Positions 9,226 to 17,951 of a DNA stretch of 64,000 nt are shown piece after piece. A model generated the notes under the pieces. The model searched no databases. It was not told the DNA's origin and saw only the letters and a program-made list of their open reading frames with translations. Positions within the stretch are counted from its first letter, which is position 1. Every line of letters begins with the position of its first letter. The stretch is from NCBI GenBank assembly GCA_947372865.1, contig CANBVJ010000005.1:1-64000 (forward strand), read 5' to 3'. This stretch comes from Comamonadaceae bacterium (GTDB lineage Bacteria > Pseudomonadota > Gammaproteobacteria > Burkholderiales > Burkholderiaceae_C). Made by a program: the position numbers and the translations under genes.

Positions 9226-10167
9226 TCAGGCCTGTATGTCCAGCCCTTGGCGCACCGTGTGGCGCAGCAATTCAAAGGTGGCGTCCAGCGGCTGCGCGCT
9301 GGTGTTCACCTGCAGTTGCGCCTTGGAATAAAAGGGCGCGCGGCCCGTCAGAATGCCCTTGAGGTCTTCCATCGCCTCTTTGCTAGCGGCCATAGGGCGC
9401 ATATCGCCCTGGGCGGTGACGCGGCGCATGTGGTCTTCGGGCTCGGCCTGCAGCCATACCGTGGTGCAGTGCGCCAGCAGCAGGTTAAAGCTCGCCGGGT
9501 CGGACACCAGGCCGCCGGGCGTCGCAATCACCGCCTCGGGATAGATCTGAATCGTCTCTTCCAGCGCCCGGCGCTCATAGCGGCGGTAGGCGCTCACGCC
9601 ATACAGGGCCTGTATCTCGGCCACGCTGCAGCCGGCAAATTTTTCGATCTCCTGGCTCAGCTCCACGAAGGGAAAGCCCAGGTCTTGCGCCAGCATCTGC
9701 CCCAGCGTGGACTTGCCCGCGCCGCGCAATCCGATCAGCGCCACGCGCGGGCTCAAGGTGGCGTTGCCGCCGCCGGTGCCCAGCAGTTCGCCAATGGCTA
9801 CGCGCACTTTTTGCAAGGTGGCGTCGTCGCGCTGCTCCAGCATTTCCCGGATCATCAGCCACTCGGGCGAAGAGGTAGTGACGTCGCCAATGAGCTCGCT
9901 GACCGTACATTGCAGGGCGCTGGCCACCTGCAGCAGCACCAGTACCGACGCGTTGCCCAGGCCGTATTCCATATTGGCCAAATGCCGCTCGGACACGTCG
10001 GCGGCCAGGGCCAGCGCCTTGCGCGTCATGCCCCGGCGCGAGCGCAGGGCGCCCACGCGTGCGCCCAAGGCGACCAAGAACGGGTGTTTGGCGGGCGGCA
10101 ACGCCAGCTCCGCATCCGGGGCGTCACTCGGTGTTAACCCTGATGTATGCAATATAGTGCTTGACAT
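9226..10167 (-). CDS. boxR: BoxR, benzoyl-CoA-responsive transcriptional regulator
   Basis: A 313-residue regulator with the BoxR/BzdR layout. An XRE-type helix-turn-helix lies at about residues 33-87 (RKALALAADVSERHLANMEYG) and a linker at about 95-135. A shikimate-kinase-like sensor domain starts at about 138, with the P-loop GLRGAGKS (146-153). In characterised homologues the kinase-like domain binds benzoyl-CoA rather than phosphorylating shikimate. The gene lies between the boxC promoter and the divergent boxD operon, and TGCA-N6-TGCN repeats occur at both ends. One repeat (10148-10161) falls inside its first codons, suggesting autoregulation. The start is the ATG at 10167. Confidence 0.95.
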   Translation of the reverse strand: MSSTILHTSGLTPSDAPDAELALPPAKHPFLVALGARVGALRSRRGMTRKALALAADVSERHLANMEYGLGNASVLVLLQVASALQCTVSELIGDVTTSSPEWLMIREMLEQRDDATLQKVRVAIGELLGTGGGNATLSPRVALIGLRGAGKSTLGQMLAQDLGFPFVELSQEIEKFAGCSVAEIQALYGVSAYRRYERRALEETIQIYPEAVIATPGGLVSDPASFNLLLAHCTTVWLQAEPEDHMRRVTAQGDMRPMAASKEAMEDLKGILTGRAPFYSKAQLQVNTSAQPLDATFELLRHTVRQGLDIQA

Positions 10168-10208
10168 GGTGTTTGGTTCGCTTTATCTTCCGTGTGCAGA
10201 ATAATTCA
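10148..10208 (+). promoter_or_regulatory. boxD-operon promoter with BoxR-type repeats
   Basis: A good sigma70 promoter faces the DUF4863-boxD operon: TTGACA (10161-10166), a 17-base spacer, then TATCTT (10184-10189), with a start near 10195. TGCA-N6-TGCT (10148-10161) shares its last base with the -35 box, the same placement as at boxC. A weaker copy, TGCA-N6-TTCA (10195-10208), sits at the predicted start. The region overlaps the first codons of boxR, so one bound regulator could act on both directions. The assignment to BoxR rests on the motif and neighbourhood. Confidence 0.7.
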
Positions 10209-10245
10209 TTCTCTCAAAAATCACAAGCCAAACGGACCAGCGCAC

Positions 10246-10722
10246 ATGCCTTTTACTTCTTCGATTGCCGAATTTCGCAACCACCTGGCGCAGTTGTGCG
10301 CTCCCTTGGCCGGTAAGGCGCTCAACGCCGAGCTGGCCGACTGGCTCAATGCCGAGCACGGCGTGGGTAGCGGCACTTTTGCGGCGCTGCAGGCCGATTG
10401 CCAGCGCGGCGTGGCCGAAGGCTGGCTGTGCAGCCGCGAGGGCGGCGGTATCCGCTATGGCCGTATCTTCAAAGCGGCTGACGATTTGCAGCGCTTCTCG
10501 GTGGATGTGGTGGACATGGAAAACATCGCCGGCCCGCACCACACCCACCCCCTGGGCGAGATTGACCTGGTCATGCCGATGGCGGGCGACGCCCTGTTTG
10601 ACGGCCACCCGGCCGGCTGGATGGTTTGCCCACCTGGTTCCGCCCATAGCCCAACCGTAAGCCAAGGCCGCGCCATGGTGCTGTATTTGCTGCCCGAGGG
10701 CGAAATCGCCTTTACGCGTTGA
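10246..10722 (+). CDS. DUF4863 family cupin-like protein
   Basis: A 158-residue soluble protein, first gene of the plus-strand box operon, 30 bases before boxD. It belongs to the DUF4863 group, which includes 4-hydroxylaminobenzoate lyase (PnbB-type) enzymes. The C-terminal half has cupin-like features: HHTHPLGEIDLVMP offers metal-binding His/Glu residues (around residues 104-111), followed by a glycine-rich turn and a PPGSAHSPTV segment with another His. Upstream in-frame sequence to 10192 lies in the promoter and is not believed coding. The exact reaction in benzoate metabolism is not known to me. A role on a substituted benzoate, or in clearing a reactive intermediate, is inference from position only. 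Confidence 0.8.
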   Translation: MPFTSSIAEFRNHLAQLCAPLAGKALNAELADWLNAEHGVGSGTFAALQADCQRGVAEGWLCSREGGGIRYGRIFKAADDLQRFSVDVVDMENIAGPHHTHPLGEIDLVMPMAGDALFDGHPAGWMVCPPGSAHSPTVSQGRAMVLYLLPEGEIAFTR

Positions 10723-10752
10723 TTCCATTCTTAGAACCTTAAAGACCGCACC

Positions 10753-12324
10753 ATGACCGAACTTCTTCCTAATTACTTTGGCGGCCAGTGGTCGCATGGC
10801 ACCGGCACGGGCAGCACGCTGGTGGACCCCGTGTTGGGCACGCCTTTGGTGCGGGTGGACGCCACCGGCCTAGACTTGGCTGCAGGCTTTGCCTTTGCCC
10901 GCGACACCGGCGGCGCCGCGCTGCGCGCCCTGAACTACCGCGAGCGTGCCGCCCTGCTGGGCGCCGCCGTCAAAGTGTTGCAAGCCAACCGCGACGCTTA
11001 CTACGAAATCGCCACGGCCAACAGCGGCACGGTCAAGAACGATTCGGCGGTGGATATTGATGGCGGCATCTTTACCCTGGGCACCTACGCCAAGTTGGGC
11101 GAATCGCTGGGCGAGCGCCACCACCTGGTGGACGCCGACATGGTGCGCCTGGGCAAAGACCCGCTGTTTCAGTCGCAGCATGTGCTGGTGCCCACGCGCG
11201 GCGTGGCGCTCTTGATCAATGCGTTTAACTTTCCTTCGTGGGGTCTGTGGGAAAAAGCAGCGCCCGCGTTGCTCTCGGGCGTGCCGGTCATCGTCAAACC
11301 CGGCACCGCCACCGCCTGGCTGACCCAGCGCATGGTGCAAGACGTGGTCAATGCCGGCATCTTCCCGCCCGGCGCCCTGTCCATCGTCTGCGGCAGCTCT
11401 GCGGGCCTGCTCGACGCCTTGCAGCCGCTGGACGTGATGTCGTTTACCGGCTCAGCCGAAACCGCCCACCAGGTGCGCCTGCATGCTGCCGTGTCCCAGC
11501 GCTCGGTGCGCGTCAATATTGAGGCGGATAGCCTGAACTCGGCCTATTTGTTGCCCGGTGAGGACGCCAGCAGCGCCGCCTTTGGCCTGCTGGTCAAAGA
11601 AGTGGCGCGCGAGATGACAGTCAAATCGGGCCAAAAGTGCACCGCCATTCGCCGCGTCTTTGTGCCCGAGGCCCTGTACGACGCCGCCGCGCAGGCCATA
11701 GGCGCGCGCCTGGCCTCCACCACCGTGGGCAACCCGCGCAATGAGTCGGTGCGCATGGGCGCGCTGGTCAACCGGGCGCAGATGACATCCGTGCGCCAAG
11801 GCTTGCAACAACTGCAAACCCAGGCCGACACTTTGTATGACGGCGCCAACACCCCGCTTGTGGACGCCGACCCGGCGATCGCCTGCTGCGTAGGCCCCAC
11901 GCTCTTGGGTGCGCGCAATGCCGATGCCGCCGACGTGGTGCATGCCATGGAAGTGTTTGGCCCGGTGGCCACTTTGTTGCCCTACCGCAGCGGCACGCAC
12001 GCGTTGGAGCTGATCCGCCGCGGCCAGGGCTCGCTGGTGGCGTCTATTTATGGCAGCGACCCACAGGCTTTGGCCGACGCCGCGCTGGCTCTGGCCGACA
12101 GCCATGGCCGGGTGCACAGCATCTCGCCCGATGTGGCCGCGTCCCAAACCGGCCACGGCAACGTCATGCCCCAATCTTTGCACGGTGGCCCGGGCCGCGC
12201 CGGCGGCGGCGAAGAGCTGGGCGGCTTGCGCGCCCTGGGCTTTTACCACCGCCGCAGCGCGGTGCAAGCCAGCACCAGCGTGCTGAGCCTGCTGCGCACG
12301 AGCGACGCAGCCCCCACGGTCTAA
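10753..12324 (+). CDS. boxD: BoxD, 3,4-dehydroadipyl-CoA semialdehyde dehydrogenase
   Basis: A 523-residue aldehyde dehydrogenase that oxidises the ring-cleavage product of BoxC to 3,4-dehydroadipyl-CoA, NADP-dependent in characterised homologues. Visible features are NAFNFPSWGLWEKAAPAL (about 156-173), the cofactor-binding Lys in VIVKPGTA (about 182), FTGSAETA, the general base Glu in NIEADSLN (about 257) and the nucleophile Cys in KSGQKCTAIRR (about 296). The sequence resembles the dehydrogenase domain of PaaZ, but there is no C-terminal hydratase domain, as expected for BoxD. It lies between the DUF4863 gene and bclA, with 12 bases to the latter. Confidence 0.93.
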   Translation: MTELLPNYFGGQWSHGTGTGSTLVDPVLGTPLVRVDATGLDLAAGFAFARDTGGAALRALNYRERAALLGAAVKVLQANRDAYYEIATANSGTVKNDSAVDIDGGIFTLGTYAKLGESLGERHHLVDADMVRLGKDPLFQSQHVLVPTRGVALLINAFNFPSWGLWEKAAPALLSGVPVIVKPGTATAWLTQRMVQDVVNAGIFPPGALSIVCGSSAGLLDALQPLDVMSFTGSAETAHQVRLHAAVSQRSVRVNIEADSLNSAYLLPGEDASSAAFGLLVKEVAREMTVKSGQKCTAIRRVFVPEALYDAAAQAIGARLASTTVGNPRNESVRMGALVNRAQMTSVRQGLQQLQTQADTLYDGANTPLVDADPAIACCVGPTLLGARNADAADVVHAMEVFGPVATLLPYRSGTHALELIRRGQGSLVASIYGSDPQALADAALALADSHGRVHSISPDVAASQTGHGNVMPQSLHGGPGRAGGGEELGGLRALGFYHRRSAVQASTSVLSLLRTSDAAPTV

Positions 12325-12336
12325 GGAATAAGCGCC

Positions 12337-13932
12337 ATGCCAAACACCAGCACCATGGGCCCGCACAGCGCCCACTTCAACTTCGCCAAGTACCTGCTGG
12401 ACTGCAATGCGCAGCGGCCAGACAAGCTGGCTTTTGTGGACGACCTGGGCAGCCTCACCTATGGCGCTCTGGCCGAGCGCATCCGCGCGGTGGCTGGCGC
12501 ATTGCGCGGCTGCGGCGTGCACCGCGAAGAGCGCGTGCTGCTGCTCATGCACGACTGCAAGGACTGGCCCAGTAGCTTTTTGGGTGCCATGTACGCAGGC
12601 ATCGTGCCGGTTGCCGTGAATACCTTGCTCACGGCGGACGACTACGCCTACATGCTGCAAAAAAGCCGCGCCCAAGTGGCCCTGGTGTCGCAGGCTTTGC
12701 TGCCGGTGCTGCAGCAAGCGATGGCCTTGGCTGCACAAAGCGGCGGGCACGAGGTGCGACAGATCGTGGTGTCCGCACCGCAGGAACCGCTGCCCGAAGG
12801 CGTACTGGCGCTGGACGACTTTTTGGCGGCACACGCGCCCTTGGCCGAATGCGCCCTTACCGGCGCGGACGACCCCGGCTTTTGGCTGTTTTCTTCGGGT
12901 TCCACCGGCCGGCCCAAGGCTACGGTGCACAGCCAGATCAATCCGTACTGGACCGCCACGCTCTACGGCCAAAAGGTGCTGGAGCTGACCTCGCAAGACG
13001 TGTGCTTTTCCGCCGCCAAGCTGTTTTTTGCCTACGGCCTGGGCAATGGCCTGAGTTTTCCGCTCAGCGTGGGCGCCACCACGCTGCTGATGGCCGAGCG
13101 GCCTACGCCTGACGCCACGTTCAAGCGCTGGCGCGGCCAGGTCGGCGGGCTGCAGCCTACGGCGTTTTTTGGTGCGCCGACCGGTTTTGCTGGCATGCTG
13201 GCCTCACCCGCATTGCCCGCAAAAACCGAGGTGCGCCTGCGCCTAGTGTCGTCGGCTGGCGAGGCGCTGCCCAGCGAACTGGGTGAGCGCTTCAAAACGC
13301 ACTTTGGCGTTGACATTGTGGACGGCATTGGTTCGACCGAGATGCTGCATATTTACCTGTCCAACCTGCCAAATCGGGTGCGCTACGGCACCACTGGCTG
13401 GCCGGTGCCGGGCTACGAACTCTCACTGCGCGGCGACGACGGTCAGAGCGTGGCCGAAGGCGAAATTGGCGACCTGTTCATCCAGGGCCCCAGTGCTGCG
13501 TTGATGTACTGGGGTAACCGCGAAAAAAGCTGCGAAACCTTCCAGGGTGCCTGGACGCGCAGTGGCGACAAATACGTGCGCAACGAGGACGGCAGCTATA
13601 CCTACAGCGGGCGCAGCGACGACATGCTCAAGGTCAGCGGCATCTATGTGTCGCCCTTTGAGGTGGAATCCACCCTGGTGCAGCACCCGGGCGTGCTGGA
13701 GGCGGCCGTGATCGGCGCGCCTGACGCCGACGGCCTGACCAAAACCCGCGCCTACGTGGTCTGCAAGCCCGGCGTAGTGCTGCAGGCCGAGGAACTCAAG
13801 GCCTTTGTTAAAGACCGCCTGGCGCCTTACAAATACCCGCGCGTGATCGAGTTTGTGGACGAGCTGCCCAAGACGGCCACCGGCAAGATCCAGCGCTTCA
13901 AGCTGCGCGAGCTGGCCTTGCAAAACCCATGA
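12337..13932 (+). CDS. bclA: benzoate-CoA ligase
   Basis: A 531-residue acyl-adenylate-forming enzyme converting benzoate, ATP and CoA to benzoyl-CoA, the entry reaction of the pathway. The phosphate-binding loop is FSSGSTGRPKATVHS (about 187-201). Other motifs are GIGSTEMLH, YSGRSDDMLKVSG in the hinge, and the C-terminal catalytic Lys in LPKTATGKIQRFKL. AKLFFAYGLGNGL matches the acid-binding pocket region typical of benzoate and 4-hydroxybenzoate ligases. It overlaps the hydrolase gene by four bases (ATGA). Benzoate is preferred as substrate from context, but related aromatic acids cannot be excluded. Confidence 0.93.
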   Translation: MPNTSTMGPHSAHFNFAKYLLDCNAQRPDKLAFVDDLGSLTYGALAERIRAVAGALRGCGVHREERVLLLMHDCKDWPSSFLGAMYAGIVPVAVNTLLTADDYAYMLQKSRAQVALVSQALLPVLQQAMALAAQSGGHEVRQIVVSAPQEPLPEGVLALDDFLAAHAPLAECALTGADDPGFWLFSSGSTGRPKATVHSQINPYWTATLYGQKVLELTSQDVCFSAAKLFFAYGLGNGLSFPLSVGATTLLMAERPTPDATFKRWRGQVGGLQPTAFFGAPTGFAGMLASPALPAKTEVRLRLVSSAGEALPSELGERFKTHFGVDIVDGIGSTEMLHIYLSNLPNRVRYGTTGWPVPGYELSLRGDDGQSVAEGEIGDLFIQGPSAALMYWGNREKSCETFQGAWTRSGDKYVRNEDGSYTYSGRSDDMLKVSGIYVSPFEVESTLVQHPGVLEAAVIGAPDADGLTKTRAYVVCKPGVVLQAEELKAFVKDRLAPYKYPRVIEFVDELPKTATGKIQRFKLRELALQNP

Positions 13933-14759
13933 CCCAAGCCCCCGCTCTGGTGGACATCCCCTGGGACGGCCAGCGCATTGCGCTGGAATACCAGTGGCTG
14001 GGCACTGAGGCGGGCGGCGCGGGTGATGACTCCAAGCCTTTGATCGTGTTTTTGCACGAAGGCCTGGGCTCGCTGGCCATGTGGAAAGATTTTCCGCAGC
14101 AGCTTTGCGCGGCAGCGCACTGCTGCGGCTTGGTGATCTCGCGCCCGGGCTACGGCCAGTCCACGCCCTTGCCTGCGGGCACGCGCTGGAGCTGCGACTT
14201 TTTGGAGCGCCAGGCCTTGGAGGTGCTGCCCGCCGCCCTGGCCGCACTGGGCGTGGACGCTAGCGTGCAGCCCTTGTGGCTGCTGGGCCACAGCGACGGC
14301 GCCTCGATTGCGCTGATGTATGCGGCTGCTTTTCCCGCCAACGTGGCAGGCCTGGTGGCCCTGGCGCCGCATTGTTTTGTGGAAGACCAGACGGTGGCCA
14401 GCATTGCCGCGCTGCAGACGCCTGAAGTGCGCTCACCTCTGCTCGCGCGCCTAGCGCGTTACCACCGCGCGTCCGAGCGGGTGTTTGACGCTTGGAGCAG
14501 TATTTGGCTAGCCGCCGCATTCCGAAGCTGGTCAATTACTGACAGAATGCGCCGCATTGGCTGTCCGGTTCTTGCAGTGCAGGGGCTGGACGACGAATAT
14601 GGATCGCTGGAACAGATTCGCAGCATTGCGCGTGCCGTGGCTGGCACACGTTTGCTCGAACTTGCGGCCTGCGGCCATTCCCCCCACCGCGACCAGCCGC
14701 AGGCGCTGGTGGCGGCTGTTTGCAGTTGGATAAACCATAAAGAAGGAGACACACCATGA
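13929..14759 (+). CDS. alpha/beta hydrolase of the box operon
   Basis: A 276-residue alpha/beta hydrolase. The nucleophile elbow is GHSDG (S122), the acid is probably D221 or D222 (GLDDEYG), and the His is H250 in CGHSPH. HEGLGSLAMWKDFP near residue 43 forms the oxyanion region. Genes of this type are often seen in box clusters and could act as a thioesterase clearing stalled CoA esters or as an esterase releasing benzoate; neither is shown by the sequence. It overlaps bclA by four bases upstream and the binding-protein gene by four bases downstream, so it is firmly part of the operon. Confidence 0.85.
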   Translation: MTQAPALVDIPWDGQRIALEYQWLGTEAGGAGDDSKPLIVFLHEGLGSLAMWKDFPQQLCAAAHCCGLVISRPGYGQSTPLPAGTRWSCDFLERQALEVLPAALAALGVDASVQPLWLLGHSDGASIALMYAAAFPANVAGLVALAPHCFVEDQTVASIAALQTPEVRSPLLARLARYHRASERVFDAWSSIWLAAAFRSWSITDRMRRIGCPVLAVQGLDDEYGSLEQIRSIARAVAGTRLLELAACGHSPHRDQPQALVAAVCSWINHKEGDTP

Positions 14760-15955
14760 CCATTTCCCTGAACACACTGGCCCGTCGCGGCGCACAAGTG
14801 CTGGCGCTCACCGCGCTCACCGCGCTCACCGCGCTCGCCGCGTCCATGGCGTCGGCCCAAACCCCCGGCAAACTCAAGGTCGGCCTGATGCTGCCCTACA
14901 CCGGCACGTTCGCCTCTTTGGGTAACGCCATTGAAAACGGTTTTCGCCAGCACGTGACCGAACTCGGCGGCAAAATCTCCGGGCGCGAAGTCGAATACTT
15001 CAAGGTGGACGACGAGTCGGATCCTTCCAAAGCCACGGACAACGTCAACAAGCTCATCAAGCGTGACCAGGTGGACGTGCTGATTGGCACCGTGCACTCG
15101 GGTGTGGCCATGGCCATGGCCAAGGCCGCCAAAGAAAGCGGCACCTTGCTGATCGTGCCCAACGCGGGCGCCGACGCCGTGACGGGTGCCATGTGCGCCC
15201 AAAACATCTTCCGCAGCTCGTTCTCCAACTGGCAGCCGGGCTACGCCATGGGCGAAGTGATGGCCAAAAAAGGCATCAAGAAAGTCGTCACCATCACCTG
15301 GAAATACGCAGCGGGCGACGAATCGGTGCGCGGCTTCAAGGAAAGTTTTGAAAAAGGTGGCGGCACCGTCGTCAAGGAACTCAGCCTGCCTTTTCCTGGC
15401 GTGGAATTCCAGGGCCTGTTGACCGAAATTGCCGCCGCCAAGCCCGACGCGGTGTTCACCTTCTTTGCCGGGGGTGGCGCCGTTAAATTTGTCAAAGACT
15501 ATGCGGCTGCGGGCCTGAAGAAATCGATTCCGCTGTACGGCTCGGGCTTTTTGACCGACGGCACGCTCGACGCCCAGGGCGAAGCAGCAGATGGCTTGTT
15601 TACCGCCTTGCATTACGCCGACAGCCTGGGCACCAAACGCGACAACGCGTTTCGCCTGACCTATGCCAAGACCTACAAGCTGCAGCCCGACGTCTATGCC
15701 GTGCAAGGCTATGACGCCGCGCAAATGCTGGCCATCGGCCTGAATGCCACCAAGGGCGACGCCAGCAAGGCCGCCGAGATTTCTGCAGCCCTGGGCAAGG
15801 CCACCATCGACAGCCCGCGCGGCCCGTTCACGATTTCCAAGGCCCACAACCCGGTGCAAGACTTTTACCTGCGCCAGGTGGGTGCCAAAGAAAACAAAAA
15901 GGTCGGCATTGCCAGCGCCAAGCTCGAAGACCCGGCGCGCGGCTGCAAGCTCTGA
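14756..15955 (+). CDS. Liv-type ABC transporter substrate-binding protein (probably aromatic acid)
   Basis: A 399-residue periplasmic binding protein of the branched-chain amino acid (Leu/Ile/Val-binding) fold. An N-terminal signal peptide ends near MASAQT, around residue 35. The mature protein begins KLKVGLMLPYTGTFASLGNAIENGF, a standard opening of this family. VDVLIGTVHSGVAMAMAKAAKESG follows in the first lobe. It heads a complete importer set directly downstream and overlaps the box hydrolase gene by four bases. The ligand is therefore likely benzoate or a related aromatic acid rather than an amino acid; this is inference from context. The hydrophobic core of the signal peptide is encoded by four 9-base tandem repeats. 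Confidence 0.88.
   Translation: MTISLNTLARRGAQVLALTALTALTALAASMASAQTPGKLKVGLMLPYTGTFASLGNAIENGFRQHVTELGGKISGREVEYFKVDDESDPSKATDNVNKLIKRDQVDVLIGTVHSGVAMAMAKAAKESGTLLIVPNAGADAVTGAMCAQNIFRSSFSNWQPGYAMGEVMAKKGIKKVVTITWKYAAGDESVRGFKESFEKGGGTVVKELSLPFPGVEFQGLLTEIAAAKPDAVFTFFAGGGAVKFVKDYAAAGLKKSIPLYGSGFLTDGTLDAQGEAADGLFTALHYADSLGTKRDNAFRLTYAKTYKLQPDVYAVQGYDAAQMLAIGLNATKGDASKAAEISAALGKATIDSPRGPFTISKAHNPVQDFYLRQVGAKENKKVGIASAKLEDPARGCKL
14804..14839 (+). repeat. four tandem 9-base repeats in a signal-peptide coding region
   Basis: Four copies of GCGCTCACC (the last is GCGCTCGCC) run without gaps and encode Ala-Leu-Thr repeats in the hydrophobic core of the binding-protein signal peptide. Copy-number change would keep the frame and only lengthen or shorten the core. 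Confidence 0.85.
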
Positions 15956-16037
15956 GCCTGATTTGACGATCTAAACCCAGTACCGGGCGCAGCCTTAGCG
16001 CTGCGCCCGGTGCCCAAGAGCACTCGATGCAAACCCC

Positions 16038-16919
16038 ATGGACTTGACGACTTTTTTGATTCAGTGCCTGAATTCGCTTCAGTACGGGCTGCTGCTGTTT
16101 TTGGTGGCCTCGGGCCTGACGCTGATTTTCGGCATCATGGGCGTGATCAACCTGGCGCACGGCAGCTTTTACATGGTGGGCGCCTACTTGGCGTTTAGCC
16201 TGGCGCCAGTGGTGGGCTCCACCATTGGCGGCGGCTTTTTTGCCACGCTCTTGGTGGGGGTGGTGCTGGCGGTGCTGTTTGGCTATTTTCTGGAATGGGC
16301 GTTCTTTAGCTTCTTGTACGAACGCGAACACCTGCAGCAGGTGCTGATGACTTACGGCCTGATTTTGGTGTTTGAGGAACTGCGCAGCCTGCTGGTGGGC
16401 GACGACGTGCACGGCGTGGCGCCGCCCGACATCCTGAACGGCAGCATTGCGCTGGGCGACATGATGACTTACCCGGTCTACCGCCTGTTTATCTCAGGCG
16501 TGTGCCTGGCGCTGGCGCTGGGCATGTACTTTGTATTTACCCGCACGCGCCTAGGGATGATGATCCGCGCGGGCAGCACCAACCGCGAGATGGTGCAGTC
16601 GCTGGGCATTGATATCAAGTTTTTGTACCGCGTGGTGTTTGCTGCCGGGGTGGCGATTGCGGTGCTGGCCGGCATGGTGGCCGCGCCCGTGTCATCGGTC
16701 TATCCGGGCATGGGCAGCACGGTGCTGATTATTTGCTTTGTGGTGGTGGTAATTGGCGGCATTGGCTCGATTCGCGGGGCACTGTTTGCCTCGCTGCTCA
16801 TTGGTTTTGTGGATACCTTTGGCAAGGTCATGTTGCCTTCGGCGGCCGGCGTGCTGGTGTATGTGTTGATGGCGCTCATCTTGCTGTGGAAGCCAGATGG
16901 ACTGTTCAAAGCGGGCTAA
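16038..16919 (+). CDS. Liv-type ABC transporter permease (LivH family)
   Basis: A 293-residue inner-membrane permease, one half of the membrane channel of the aromatic-acid importer. It opens with a transmembrane segment LLLFLVASGLTLIFGIMGVINLAHGSFYMVGAY, the typical LivH start with the conserved NLAHGSFY. About eight hydrophobic stretches follow. The cytoplasmic loop TRTRLGMMIRAGSTNREMVQSLGI contacts the ATPases in this family. It is 82 bases after the binding-protein gene, the largest gap inside this operon. That gap holds a GC-rich imperfect inverted repeat around 15983-16012 but no T-tract, so read-through is expected. Confidence 0.92.
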   Translation: MDLTTFLIQCLNSLQYGLLLFLVASGLTLIFGIMGVINLAHGSFYMVGAYLAFSLAPVVGSTIGGGFFATLLVGVVLAVLFGYFLEWAFFSFLYEREHLQQVLMTYGLILVFEELRSLLVGDDVHGVAPPDILNGSIALGDMMTYPVYRLFISGVCLALALGMYFVFTRTRLGMMIRAGSTNREMVQSLGIDIKFLYRVVFAAGVAIAVLAGMVAAPVSSVYPGMGSTVLIICFVVVVIGGIGSIRGALFASLLIGFVDTFGKVMLPSAAGVLVYVLMALILLWKPDGLFKAG

Positions 16920-16937
16920 GCGCCAAAAGGCTGACTG

Positions 16938-17951
16938 ATGAATTATTCAAAAATTGTGTTTGTCGCCGCTGCCTTTGTGGCGCTGGCGGTGTTCCCGGCG
17001 GTTTCGGGCCAGTACGGGCTGGACCTGGCGACCAAGATCATGGTGTTTGCCATTTTTGCGCTCAGCCTGGAGCTGCTGGTGGGCACCACCGGCCTGGTGT
17101 GCTTTGGCCAGGCGGCGTTTTTAGGCATAGGCGCGTATGCCACCGTGCTGCTGTCGCCGCCCGACCAGGCCGGCAGCGTGCTGTGGCTCTTGCCTGTGGC
17201 CATGTTGCTGGCCGGGGGCTATGCGCTGGCGGTGGGGGCGCTGTCCCTGCGCACCAAGGGCGTCTACTTCATCATGGTCACGCTGGCGTTTGCGCAAATG
17301 GCCTATTACGTGGTGCACGACACGCCCCTGGGCGGCGGCACCGACGGCATTTACCTGCTGATGAAACCCGGCGTGGGGGATTGGCTGGACCTGGACAAAC
17401 CGCTGGTGCTGTACCGCTTTACCTTGGCCTGTTTGCTGGTGACGTTTGCCTTTTTGGCGCTGCTGGGGCGCTCGCGCTTTGGCCGGGCGCTGGCGGGCAT
17501 CCGCGTCAACGAGCAGCGCATGCGCGCCACCGGTTTTTCGACTTATCCCTACAAGCTGGCGGCTTTTGTGATCTCGGGCGCGCTGGCCGGGCTGGCGGGG
17601 TTTTTGTTTGCCGTAAAAGACGGCTTCGTCAACCCCGAGCTGATGGCCTGGCATGTGTCGGGTGAGGTGCTGATCATCGTGATTTTGGGCGGACTGGGGC
17701 ATTTGCGTGGGGCGCTGATGGGGGCTTTTGCGTTTGCGCTCTTGCAGGAGTTTTTCAAGTCCGAGGCGATTTTTGGCGAATTTGCCAAGCACTGGCATTT
17801 GGGCCTGGGGCTGACCATCATCGCCAGCGTGGCGCTCTTGCCGCGCGGCCTGGTGGGGGTGCCCGGACAAATTGCGGCGCGCTTGCGCGGCGCCGCACTG
17901 GGCGACGCCGGCAACACAGCTAACGCAGGAGCAAGCCATGGCGGACACTGA
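16938..17951 (+). CDS. Liv-type ABC transporter permease (LivM family)
   Basis: A 337-residue inner-membrane protein, partner of the LivH-type permease. LSLELLVGTTGLVCFGQAAFLGIGAYA is the conserved LivM region. SLRTKGVYFIMVTLAFAQM and the loop RSRFGRALAGIRVNEQRMRATGF are further family landmarks. About nine to ten membrane segments are expected. Its last 14 bases overlap the ATPase gene, whose start codon is inside the final codons (HGGH). Confidence 0.92.
   Translation: MNYSKIVFVAAAFVALAVFPAVSGQYGLDLATKIMVFAIFALSLELLVGTTGLVCFGQAAFLGIGAYATVLLSPPDQAGSVLWLLPVAMLLAGGYALAVGALSLRTKGVYFIMVTLAFAQMAYYVVHDTPLGGGTDGIYLLMKPGVGDWLDLDKPLVLYRFTLACLLVTFAFLALLGRSRFGRALAGIRVNEQRMRATGFSTYPYKLAAFVISGALAGLAGFLFAVKDGFVNPELMAWHVSGEVLIIVILGGLGHLRGALMGAFAFALLQEFFKSEAIFGEFAKHWHLGLGLTIIASVALLPRGLVGVPGQIAARLRGAALGDAGNTANAGASHGGH

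Noticed and set aside
11452..12996. 514-codon minus-strand frame across boxD and bclA
   Set aside because: It spans two well-supported plus-strand genes and has His/Gln/Arg-rich shadow composition.
14459..15859. 466-codon minus-strand frame opposite the binding-protein gene
   Set aside because: Shadow of a clear plus-strand gene with a signal peptide.
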